Positions 1 through 6,169 of a stretch of DNA of 7,970 bases are shown here, piece after piece; the first letter of the stretch is position 1, and each line of letters starts with the position of its first letter. The stretch comes from Opitutaceae bacterium. Its GTDB lineage: Bacteria; Verrucomicrobiota; Verrucomicrobiae; Opitutales; Opitutaceae. The notes beneath the pieces were generated by a model. It made no database searches, had not been told where the DNA came from, and worked only from the letters and a program-made list of their open reading frames with translations. The translations under genes were made by a program, and so were the position numbers. Where the stretch lies: assembly GCA_031266495.1 (NCBI GenBank), contig JAISAX010000534.1, positions 1 to 7,970 on the forward strand, in the 5' to 3' direction.

Positions 1-2
1 AC

Positions 3-62
3 GAAGTCGAGCTGCGCTGGAAAATCACCGCCAGCACCCCCGCCGCCCCTCCCGCCCCTGCC
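3..62 (+). CDS. possible C-terminal fragment of an upstream protein
   Basis: The frame beginning at base 3 reads EVELRWKITASTPAAPPAPA with strong G/C preference at third codon positions, as in the other genes here. It looks like the end of a folded domain followed by an Ala/Pro-rich tail. The frame then runs into the poly-C tract. Because the length of that tract is unreliable, the true stop cannot be placed: TGA triplets at 176-178 and 199-201 lie in the other two frames, while this frame stays open into the next gene. No family can be assigned from about 20 residues. The reverse strand is also open over this short stretch, so the call is tentative. Confidence 0.3.
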
Positions 63-63
63 C

Positions 64-141
<78 letters not shown>

Positions 142-234
142 AGGCAACCCCCACACGGGCAGGAGACAGAACAGGTGAGGGCCTGGAGTGTTTGTATTTG
201 ACGGTCTGCTTCAACGCCCGGCTTACTGACACAG

Positions 235-1293
235 ATGAGCAAATCGCGCAGGGCAACCCAGGCGGATGTGGCCGGAATGGCGAAGGTGGCGCGCTCCACG
301 GTGTCGCTTGCCATGCGCAATCACCCCAGCATTCCTCCTGACACCAGAGAACGGATACGCGAGGCGGCCGCGCGCCTGGGCTATGCGCCGGACCCCATGT
401 TGTCGGCGCTTGCCAATTACCGGTCCCGGTCCCGTTCGGCGAGTTACCACGGAGTCCTGGCCTGGCTCGTAAACACGGAGCTTGTTCCGCCTCACTCGCG
501 CCGGTGGAACGAGGTGATGATGTTCAGTGATTATCATGCGGGCTCCTGCAAGCGCGCCCTGGAGCACGGCTACAAGGTGGAGGTTTTTGACATCGCCCAG
601 CGGGGGATGACGACGGACCGGCTGGCCCGGATTTTCATCACGCGCAACATCGAGGGGATTCTCGTCTGTCCGCAGCCCGGCCCCAACATGACACTGGCGT
701 TTCCATTCGAGCGTTTCGCATCGGTGACTTTCGGGTATTCGCTTGCCAGTCCGCTTCTGCACACGGTGGCGCCGACGCAATTCCGGGCGGTCAAGGAGAT
801 CATGCGCCGGCTGCTGCGTGCGGGTTACCGGCGGATCGGGTTCGCGCATTCGTTTACCACCGACGCCCGCGCGGACCACAATTTCCTGGCCGGGTATCTG
901 GTGGAGCAGCATCTGTGCGGACGCGGCGACCGTATCCCGCCACTCGACGAGGAGGTGCTGACGGCAGAGACCTTTCGCGAATGGTACGACGAGCACCGCC
1001 CGGATGCGGTGATCACAGGCAATCCGCGGCTGTTGGGGATCATCGCCCGGGCGGGTTGCCGGGTGCCGCAGGATCTGGCGGTGGCGTGTGCAAGCGTGCC
1101 AAAACTGCCGGACGGCAATCTGGCGGGCATTTACGAGGATTCCTCTCACATCGGGGAGGCCGCGGTGGATTTTCTGGTGGCGGCACTGCATCAGGGAGAG
1201 CGCGGGATCCCGGAGCGGCCCAAGTCAGTCCTCGTGCCGGGCATATGGGCGCCGGGCGCGACGTTTCCGGAGAAAAATCCCGAATCGTCATAG
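235..1293 (+). CDS. LacI-family transcriptional regulator
   Basis: This is a 352-residue DNA-binding regulator that probably responds to a sugar or sugar acid in the cytoplasm. An N-terminal LacI helix-turn-helix lies at residues 8-45 (TQADVAGMAKVARSTVSLAM, then NHPSIPPDTRERI). It leads into LGYAPDPMLSALANYR (48-63), where the usual hinge with an Ala-Arg pair is replaced by PMLSALANYR. From about 72 to 342 there is a periplasmic-binding-protein-like effector domain: LLRAGYRRIGFAHS (193-206), RPDAVITGN (255-263), VPQDLAVACASVP (277-289), and a C-terminal segment from IGEAAVDFLVAAL (306-318) to PGIWAPGAT (335-343). The length is normal for the family. In the first recognition region KVA stands where GVS is common, so the DNA target may differ from that of classical LacI proteins. 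ATG at 235 has no Shine-Dalgarno sequence but places the HTH at the normal distance from the N-terminus. It precedes the PEP-CTERM/lyase genes on the same strand and may regulate them; that is inference from position. The effector is unknown. Confidence 0.93.
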   Translation: MSKSRRATQADVAGMAKVARSTVSLAMRNHPSIPPDTRERIREAAARLGYAPDPMLSALANYRSRSRSASYHGVLAWLVNTELVPPHSRRWNEVMMFSDYHAGSCKRALEHGYKVEVFDIAQRGMTTDRLARIFITRNIEGILVCPQPGPNMTLAFPFERFASVTFGYSLASPLLHTVAPTQFRAVKEIMRRLLRAGYRRIGFAHSFTTDARADHNFLAGYLVEQHLCGRGDRIPPLDEEVLTAETFREWYDEHRPDAVITGNPRLLGIIARAGCRVPQDLAVACASVPKLPDGNLAGIYEDSSHIGEAAVDFLVAALHQGERGIPERPKSVLVPGIWAPGATFPEKNPESS

Positions 1294-1310
1294 AGGAATG
1301 ATGCCGGGCC

Positions 1311-1382
1311 GGAGAAGGGAAGGGCAGGGAAGGAGGGGAAGGGAAGGGGGGGGGGGGAGAGGAGGGAAGAAGGGAAGGGGGG
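1311..1382 (+). repeat. polypurine tract with G12 run
   Basis: Seventy-two bases are purine on this strand except for one C at 1325. They consist of G runs separated by A or AA and include 12 uninterrupted G (1346-1357). The tract starts 17 bases after the stop of the first LacI gene, in the gap before the PEP-CTERM gene. There is no U-tract hairpin, so it does not look like an intrinsic terminator. Long purine strands of this kind can form triplex or G-quadruplex structures; whether this one does is not known. The rest of the gap (1383-1568) has no gene and no clear promoter. It does hold a small inverted repeat, ACGTT/AACGT (1491-1509), and the motif listed at 1514-1525. Confidence 0.7.
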
Positions 1383-1513
1383 CACAAACGACGGCTGATC
1401 TGTGTTAGTATCCGGAGGATTGTTCGTTTTTGATCTTTGAAGGACAACAGGAACAGCGCGACCCGCAGCATATCCTGTCCGGCGGCTTCCACGTTATTAC
1501 CTGCAACGTCCAC

Positions 1514-1525
1514 CTGATAAATTAG
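1514..1525 (+). promoter_or_regulatory. CTGATAAATTAG motif, possible operator or -10 region
   Basis: An imperfect dyad (CTGAT-AA-ATTAG, one mismatch) sits just upstream of the PEP-CTERM gene. Its core TGATAAATTA is identical to bases 5971-5980 read on the minus strand, upstream of the second LacI gene. It differs by one base from 6088-6097. It could be a binding site for a regulator shared by both gene groups, or simply an AT-rich core promoter element. It lies two bases from the ATG at 1527; as a promoter or operator it would favour initiation at the later ATG, 1569. Confidence 0.3.
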
Positions 1526-1568
1526 CATGACAACCTCCACCTGTTCCTCCCGCCTTCCGTACTCCGTG

Positions 1569-2531
1569 ATGAAGCGCCTGCTTCGTCCCTTTCTTCTGGC
1601 AGGCATCGGCCTGCTGTTTTCCGCACCGGGCACGGTCCGGGCCGCCCTGATTTTCGAGGCGGATTTCGACTCCGCCAATATCGTCAACGTCGGCGGCACG
1701 GGCGCACTCAACAGCAATAGCGCAATCTATCAGAGTTCGCTCACCGCCGCCGATCCCCTCGGCCAAGGGTCTTACCTTCATGTGCTCAAAAACAGTACGA
1801 CTTCCTCCGGTGGTTATCGTGCCGTCGCCAACTTCACGCCGGCCAGTGCGGCCAATTCCTGGGGAGCGTTGTCCACCAAAGCGGGCGATTATGTCCATCT
1901 CAACGGCGGTGCCGATTTGTTCTTCCGGGTCAACAGCCTCTCCTCGTTCTATGACAACTGGTTTCGTCCCATCGATCTGACGTCGGGCTCTCCCGCCAGC
2001 GACAGTGGCGTGCTCCGCATCGCCCTGTATTCCGGAACCCTCGGCGACTTCAAGCTCTTCATCCAGGGGGAAAGCGGCTCCATTACCAATTCAGGCGGAA
2101 GCACCGTCAGCTCTATTACGCTGACCGGCACGCTTCCCGTAACCACCGGAGTGAATGCCTCGATCAACCACATCGGTTTCACCTTCAGCACGGATGCCGA
2201 CGGATGGATCACGGCCAGGCTTTTCGGACGCACCGATGGCGGCGCCATCGACACCAGCGGCACAGCCCTGGCCACGGCCACATTCAAGATCAACTCCAGC
2301 GTGGTGACCACCGGATTGACGAGCGGCGGCTTTTCCCTGAACGGCGGCACCAACTCCGGCACAGCGAACAGCAGCGATATCGATTACGACCTGTTCCGCC
2401 TCTACGACGCGGCTCCCGCCTCGTTTTCCGCCATCCCCGAGTCGCAGTCCGTGGCAGCATTGGCCGGACTCATGGCCGTACTGGCGTGCGGGGTGACGCG
2501 GCGCATGCGCTGGCGTCAGGGGCGTATTTAG
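1569..2531 (+). CDS. exported PEP-CTERM-type protein with degenerate sorting signal
   Basis: This is a secreted protein of about 320 residues, probably surface-attached or released after C-terminal processing. The chosen start gives a textbook signal peptide: MKRLLR, a hydrophobic core to about residue 18, and a likely cleavage after TVRA (residue 25). An ATG at 1527 would add 14 residues in front and cannot be excluded; neither start has a Shine-Dalgarno sequence. The mature part is rich in Ser, Thr, Gly and Asn (for example ALIFEADFDSANIVN at its start), suggesting a beta-sandwich or lectin-like fold; no enzyme motif is visible. The C-terminus has the PEP-CTERM layout: IPES, a hydrophobic helix VAALAGLMAVLACGV, then a basic tail RRMRWRQGRI. 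The third residue of the signature is Ser instead of Pro. The family is known to be sorted by an exosortase; none is encoded here. It probably forms a transcription unit with the lyase 63 bp downstream. The ligand is unknown. Confidence 0.85.
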   Translation: MKRLLRPFLLAGIGLLFSAPGTVRAALIFEADFDSANIVNVGGTGALNSNSAIYQSSLTAADPLGQGSYLHVLKNSTTSSGGYRAVANFTPASAANSWGALSTKAGDYVHLNGGADLFFRVNSLSSFYDNWFRPIDLTSGSPASDSGVLRIALYSGTLGDFKLFIQGESGSITNSGGSTVSSITLTGTLPVTTGVNASINHIGFTFSTDADGWITARLFGRTDGGAIDTSGTALATATFKINSSVVTTGLTSGGFSLNGGTNSGTANSSDIDYDLFRLYDAAPASFSAIPESQSVAALAGLMAVLACGVTRRMRWRQGRI

Positions 2532-2594
2532 TGCCTGGTGCATGCCGTTGGTCTCCATTTCCCGCTTTCAATCCGGTTCCGTATTTAAAACATC

Positions 2595-4499
2595 ATGACA
2601 TCTCTTCGCGTATTCCCCGTGAGCATCCTCCTGTCGCTCGCTCCGCTGGTCGGCGGCGCTCCGGTTGCCGGCACCGGCAGGCTCGCCGCGCCGCCGGCGG
2701 GCCGGCTTCTGTTGTCCGATGCGAAGCTCGCGGAGATTCACCGGCTGGAGCGCGAGGACCCGCTCATGCGCGGGTTGCTGGACAGGGTGCGCGAAGCGGC
2801 GGAAATGAACCTGACCCTGCCGCCCAACACGCACCAGCAACCCGGCGACCGCAACATGCTCGGCCAGTCGCGCGCCGCCGCGGGCCGCATCATCGCCAGC
2901 GCCTTCGCGTATCGGATCGATGGTGACAAGCGGCAACTGGAGGCGGCGAGGCGCGATTTGCTCAATGTCTGCGGCTTCCCCGACTGGAATCCGGTGTCCT
3001 TTCTGGATACGGCCGAGATGGGGTTCGGCGTGGCACTGGGCTACGCGTGGCTGCGCCCGGAGCTGTCCGCCGGGGATCGCGCGACCATTCGCGCCGCGCT
3101 GGTCCGCAATCTCCTCGGCCTGGCACCCGAGGCGTATCAGCGCGAGGGTCGCGGCGCATTGCGCTGGCAGGCCTTTGGTTCGCGGGACACCACGCTCAAC
3201 AACTGGAATTTCGTGTGCAACGCGGGTTTTGTCGCCGCCGCCCTCGCCCTGCGCGACGAGGAGCCCGAGCTGGCCGCGCAGGTGCTCGCGGGCGCGCGCG
3301 CCTCGTTTCCGCTCGCGATGGCCGGCTACGCTCCCGACGGCGCCTGGCCCGAGGGACCCACCTACTGGAGCTACGGCACCACTTATCTGGTCAACGCGCT
3401 CGCCATGCTGGAGGAGGAAACGCCGGAGGGAGACGCCGGGGTGGCCGGCCTGCCCGGTTTTGACCGGACCTTGTTTTACGCGTTGCAGGTTTTCGGGGCG
3501 AGCGGCCTGTCGTTCAGTTTTGCCGACAGCAATCCGGCCCATGACTACTCGATGCCGCTTTCGACTTACGTATGGCTGGCACGGCGCTTCGGGCACCCGG
3601 AGGTGTTGCCCGAGGTGAGGCGGCTGCTGCTGGCGAAGGTGCGCGAGTCGTCGCTCGACAAGCGGGGCATGAGCGGTCGGGGGCTGGTCTTTTGCGCGCT
3701 TTTTTATCCGGAGAAGCAGGCGTCCGCGCCGGCGGCGGCGGAGGCGACAACGCTGCCGCTCGATGCGCATTTCCGGGGCAAAGCCGACTTCGTGGTGATG
3801 CGCAGCCGGGCCGGGGATTCGGATGCGCTGTGGGTCGGGCTGAAGGGAGGCGGCAACGATGTGCCCCACAGCCATCTGGATTTGGGTTCGTTTGTTCTCG
3901 ATGCCGGCGGCGTCCGATGGGCGGTCGATCTCGGCCAGGAGGACTACGGCCTCCCCCGTTATTTTGACTACCGCGAGGGCGGACAACGCTGGAAATACTA
4001 CCGGATGAACAACCGTAGTCACAACACGGTGACGCCGGGCGACCGTTTGCAATCGCCGAAAGCCGTCGCGCCAATCGTGCGTTTCGAGAGCCGCCCGCGG
4101 GAGGCGTCCGCCACGGTGGACTTGACGGCGGCGTATCCGGGAGCTGCGGACAAGGTGCTGCGTCACGTCTCGCTGCCCGAACGCGCAGCCGTGGTGATCG
4201 AAGACGAGATCAGTGGACTGCGCACCGGCGAATCGCTGGCGTGGCGGATGCTGACATCGGCCAGGATCACGCTTTCGGAGGACGGGCGCGTGGCGACGCT
4301 GGCACAGGCCGGAAAAACCCTGCGGGCTGTCGTGACGTCGCCGGCGAGGGCGGGATTTTCAGTCAGCCCGGCGCGTCCGCCGACGCGGAAGGAGAGACAG
4401 AACGAAGGCGTCTCGGTGTTGGCGGTGACTCTTGTTCCCGATGCTCCCGATGTACGGATCATGGTGCGATTCGAACCGGTGGCGGCGGCACGGGAATGA
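2595..4499 (+). CDS. secreted heparinase II/III-family polysaccharide lyase
   Basis: This 634-residue protein probably cleaves uronate-containing glycans by beta-elimination in the periplasm or outside the cell. Residues 1-22 form a signal peptide (MTSLRVFPVSILLSLAPLVG, then GA). Residues about 40-360 are helix-rich, as expected for the alpha/alpha-toroid domain of these lyases, with LNNWNFVCNAG (201-211) and PDGAWPEGPTYWSYG (247-261). Residues about 390-630 match the C-terminal heparinase II/III beta-sandwich: GGNDVPHSHLDLGSFVLDAG (419-438), then VDLGQEDYG, and NRSHNTVTPGD (473-483). Family lyases use an Asn or His, a Tyr and a His for catalysis. N202/N203, Y257 or Y260, and H425 or H427 are the natural candidates here, by pattern only. 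The substrate (heparin-like, alginate-like or another acidic glycan) cannot be told from sequence. ATG at 2595 lacks a Shine-Dalgarno sequence but gives the signal peptide directly. Co-directional with the PEP-CTERM gene; a probable terminator follows the stop. Confidence 0.88.
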   Translation: MTSLRVFPVSILLSLAPLVGGAPVAGTGRLAAPPAGRLLLSDAKLAEIHRLEREDPLMRGLLDRVREAAEMNLTLPPNTHQQPGDRNMLGQSRAAAGRIIASAFAYRIDGDKRQLEAARRDLLNVCGFPDWNPVSFLDTAEMGFGVALGYAWLRPELSAGDRATIRAALVRNLLGLAPEAYQREGRGALRWQAFGSRDTTLNNWNFVCNAGFVAAALALRDEEPELAAQVLAGARASFPLAMAGYAPDGAWPEGPTYWSYGTTYLVNALAMLEEETPEGDAGVAGLPGFDRTLFYALQVFGASGLSFSFADSNPAHDYSMPLSTYVWLARRFGHPEVLPEVRRLLLAKVRESSLDKRGMSGRGLVFCALFYPEKQASAPAAAEATTLPLDAHFRGKADFVVMRSRAGDSDALWVGLKGGGNDVPHSHLDLGSFVLDAGGVRWAVDLGQEDYGLPRYFDYREGGQRWKYYRMNNRSHNTVTPGDRLQSPKAVAPIVRFESRPREASATVDLTAAYPGAADKVLRHVSLPERAAVVIEDEISGLRTGESLAWRMLTSARITLSEDGRVATLAQAGKTLRAVVTSPARAGFSVSPARPPTRKERQNEGVSVLAVTLVPDAPDVRIMVRFEPVAAARE

Positions 4500-4516
4500 G
4501 CATGGCGGGATGAGGA

Positions 4517-4543
4517 CCGGGTCCGTGGACGATCCGGATTTTT
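4517..4543 (+). terminator. candidate intrinsic terminator of the lyase gene
   Basis: CCGG-GTCC-GT-GGAC-GAT-CCGG can fold into a stem with a three-base bulge (inner GTCC/GGAC with a tight turn, outer CCGG/CCGG). It is followed directly by ATTTTT. It begins 18 bases after the lyase stop codon. The small loop and the bulge weaken the call. Confidence 0.4.
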
Positions 4544-4629
4544 GTAGTCAAATTAAAATACCGTGACTCGGCTGACAGCGCTGCCAGAAGCGATGTCATT
4601 CCCGGACAGGGATTTTTTTTACACAAAGA

Positions 4630-4656
4630 TCGCGAAGGTCGCGAAGGTCGCCAGGA
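4630..4656. repeat. 9-bp tandem repeat, TCGCGAAGG x2 plus a degenerate copy
   Basis: TCGCGAAGG occurs twice in direct tandem (4630-4638, 4639-4647) and is followed by the related TCGCCAGGA. It is preceded by an AT-rich stretch ending in ACACAAAGA. It lies in the non-coding gap between convergent genes. The arrangement resembles the short cacaaag-cgaagg-type dispersed repeats that I recall from other environmental bacteria; this is recollection, not a search result. Confidence 0.6.
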
Positions 4657-4682
4657 AGAAGACCAGGGCAAGAAGACCAGGG
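4656..4682. repeat. direct repeat, AAGAAGACCAGGG x2 with 14-bp period
   Basis: Two identical 13-base copies (4656-4668 and 4670-4682) are separated by one base. They directly abut the 9-bp tandem repeat. No reading frame uses them. They are probably a product of local slippage or part of the same dispersed repeat element. Confidence 0.65.
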
Positions 4683-4730
4683 GGAACAAGCGAGGGTGTA
4701 ATTGAAAGGGGTGGAAACAGACTCACGTAG

Positions 4731-4758
4731 GGGCGCACTTTTACTGTTTTGTGCGCCC
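4731..4758. other. perfect 8-bp inverted repeat (hairpin) between convergent genes
   Basis: GGGCGCAC (4731-4738) and GTGCGCCC (4751-4758) pair perfectly around a 12-base loop, TTTTACTGTTTT. It lies 29 bases beyond the stop of the minus-strand LacI gene (4787) and far downstream of the lyase gene. It is a possible transcript end for both strands, but neither side has a U-tract after the stem, so it is not a standard intrinsic terminator. The rest of 4500-4786 shows no gene. Confidence 0.5.
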
Positions 4759-4786
4759 GCTGGGGGGGATTTGCCGGGATCAGGTG

Positions 4787-5947
4787 TCAGGTCGAATCGT
4801 CAGCCTGTGAGGCGGCGGCAGGTAGCGAGGCGACCGAGGCACGCTCGACGAGCCGGGTTGGCAGTACGATTTTGCGGGGCGGCCCGGAGAGCAATGCGGG
4901 GTTTCTGGTCAGTTCGTCGAGTTCCACGATGCCACGCGCGGCGAGTTCCTTGATGGGAGAGTGCACGGTTGTCAACGGAGGCGTGGTCGAGCCCGAGAGC
5001 CAGATGTCGTCAAAGCCGATGATGCTGAGGTCCTCCGGGATGCGCAGGCCGCGGACGGCCGCTTGCTGGATCGCGCCGATCGCCATCATGTCGTTGAAGC
5101 AATAGAGCGCGGTCGGGCGTTCCCGGCTCTGGAGTAGCGAGTCAACGATCTCCTTGCCGCCATCCGTGTCGAGGCGCGCGTAATAAACGTGTTCGGGATG
5201 GACGGGGATGCCGCTCTCCTTCATCGCGCGCTCGAAGGCCGTGCGTTGCTCGATGATGTTGGACGAACCGGAGGCAAAGGGACCGGCAGCCACGGCGATG
5301 CGGCGGTGGCCGTGCGTGATGAGGTGCCGGAGCGCGCTGTGCGCACCGCCCTGAAAGTCGGGCATCAGGCAGGTGATGCCGCCGAGGGGCACTTCCTGTC
5401 CGAGATAGACGACAGGCAGGCGTTGTTGGCGGAGCATTTCGAGCAGGCTCAGGTTGGGCTTGCCGGCACAGAGAAGCTTCGTGGCGTTGCCATTGCGAAC
5501 CGGAGCGGGGACGCGCTCCGGCTGTTCGAAGTAGTTGGTCTCTGCCTCGAACTGGCAGAAGTGCAGATGACTGTCGTGAGCCGGAATCGCATCCGTAAGG
5601 CCTTCGATGAGCTGGGCGTAAAAGGGATTGCGAAAGGAGAGATTCGCATCGGAAGAGAGGAGAAAGCAGTATTCGCCCAGCTCCGGGTAGATGCGGTTGA
5701 AGGCCGCTGACTGCCTGGGCTCATAACCGAGTTCCCGGCACGCTTTCAGGATGTTGAAGCGGCTCTTTTCACCGACACGGCCCTTGCCGTCTTCACTCCG
5801 CAGAAACGAAGAGACGGCGGAGGGTGAGACGCCCGCACGCCTGGCGATCTCATGGACGCCAACGCGCCTGGTTTTCACCCGAACGACGGGAGCAGGGGGG
5901 GGGGGGGGAGGGGGAGCAGACACAGGGTCGGGACCGGAAACTTTCAT
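4787..5947 (-). CDS. LacI-family transcriptional regulator with polyproline N-terminus
   Basis: This 386-residue LacI/GalR-type regulator is expected to bind operator DNA and a sugar ligand in the cytoplasm. The HTH lies at residues 29-50 (VGVHEIARRAGVSPSAVSSF), followed by LGYEPRQSAAF (73-83). The effector domain, about 92-370, has classical landmarks: GHRRIAVAAGPF (213-224), RPTALYCFNDMMAIG (277-291), RIPEDLSIIGFDDIW (302-316), and TTPPLTTVHSP (321-331). Before the HTH there is an unusual extension, MKVSGPDPVSA, then seven prolines (12-18) encoded partly by an uninterrupted C14 run (5895-5908). LacI proteins usually start a few residues before the HTH. GTG at 5878 (residue 24, VKTRRVGVHEIA) would therefore give a normal-length 363-residue protein with the tract in its leader. 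Neither start has a Shine-Dalgarno sequence. The gene is divergent from the pseudopilin gene and likely controls it, itself, or both. Confidence 0.93.
   Translation of the reverse strand: MKVSGPDPVSAPPPPPPPAPVVRVKTRRVGVHEIARRAGVSPSAVSSFLRSEDGKGRVGEKSRFNILKACRELGYEPRQSAAFNRIYPELGEYCFLLSSDANLSFRNPFYAQLIEGLTDAIPAHDSHLHFCQFEAETNYFEQPERVPAPVRNGNATKLLCAGKPNLSLLEMLRQQRLPVVYLGQEVPLGGITCLMPDFQGGAHSALRHLITHGHRRIAVAAGPFASGSSNIIEQRTAFERAMKESGIPVHPEHVYYARLDTDGGKEIVDSLLQSRERPTALYCFNDMMAIGAIQQAAVRGLRIPEDLSIIGFDDIWLSGSTTPPLTTVHSPIKELAARGIVELDELTRNPALLSGPPRKIVLPTRLVERASVASLPAAASQADDST
5895..5908 (-). repeat. C14 homopolymer within the LacI reading frame
   Basis: Fourteen uninterrupted C on the coding strand, preceded by CCCCCT, encode most of the P12-P18 run of the regulator. 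A one-base length change would shift the frame before the DNA-binding domain if the ATG at 5947 is used. It would have no coding effect if the GTG at 5878 is used. Confidence 0.85.
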
Positions 5948-5955
5948 CGAAAAAC

Positions 5956-5984
5956 AAAATAAAGGTAAATTAATTTATCAACAA
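5956..5984 (-). promoter_or_regulatory. candidate promoter and palindrome upstream of the LacI gene
   Basis: On the minus strand TTGTTG (5984-5979) and TATTTT (5961-5956) are separated by 17 bases, a weak match to -35 and -10 boxes. The spacer holds the perfect palindrome TAAATTAATTTA (5966-5977), overlapping the TGATAAATTA motif (5980-5971). Transcription from here would start within a few bases of the ATG at 5947, giving an almost leaderless message. The palindrome position would suit autoregulation. Confidence 0.28.
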
Positions 5985-6068
5985 GGCCCAAAAACGGGAT
6001 TTCAGGTTCTCAAGTCCGACCATTCTTTCTCGACAAAACAGGTTTTTATTCCTGATTTAAGATATTAG

Positions 6069-6099
6069 TAATCAATTGATTAAAATCTGATAAATCAGA
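6069..6099. promoter_or_regulatory. two adjacent palindromes, candidate operators
   Basis: TAATCAATTGATTA (6069-6082) is a perfect 14-bp palindrome. TCTGATAAATCAGA (6086-6099) has 6-bp arms around AA. Their centres are 17 bp apart. Both lie in the AT-rich divergent region (5948-6169) between the LacI gene and the pseudopilin gene. Neither has the central CG common in LacI-family operators, so the binding protein is uncertain. Part of this may be AT-rich promoter DNA: TAAAAT at 6081-6086 resembles a -10 box, and TTGACA at 6135-6140 is a perfect -35 box without a good -10. Confidence 0.4.
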
Positions 6100-6169
6100 G
6101 CGGTTTTCCGGTTGTAAATTTTTTCTAATTTTTATTGACAAAAACAATCCTCAAGCCAGGCATGTTTGC

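Noticed and set aside
198..226. A promoter for the first LacI gene based on TTGACG at 198-203
   Set aside because: No acceptable -10 box lies at 16-19 bases from it.
223..1191. A 322-codon open frame on the minus strand opposite the first LacI gene
   Set aside because: It is a shadow of the regulator on the plus strand; the translation is rich in Arg and His and has no motif.
1040..1717. A 225-codon minus-strand frame across the polypurine tract
   Set aside because: Its Pro/Ser-rich part comes only from the purine tract read on the opposite strand, and it overlaps the ends of two real genes.
2204..2926. A 240-codon plus-strand frame bridging the PEP-CTERM and lyase genes
   Set aside because: It overlaps the ends of two well supported genes out of frame and gives a low-complexity basic translation.
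2568..4166. A 532-codon open frame on the minus strand opposite the lyase gene
   Set aside because: Its Arg/His/Gln-rich translation has no domain, while the plus strand encodes a complete heparinase II/III-type protein with a signal peptide.
4621..4682. The tandem repeats as a CRISPR array or replication iterons
   Set aside because: The units are 9 and 13 bases with two or three copies, lack unique spacers, and have no cas or replication initiator gene nearby.
4731..4758. The 8-bp hairpin as a standard bidirectional intrinsic terminator
   Set aside because: There is no U-tract after the stem on either strand, so it is kept only as an inverted repeat.
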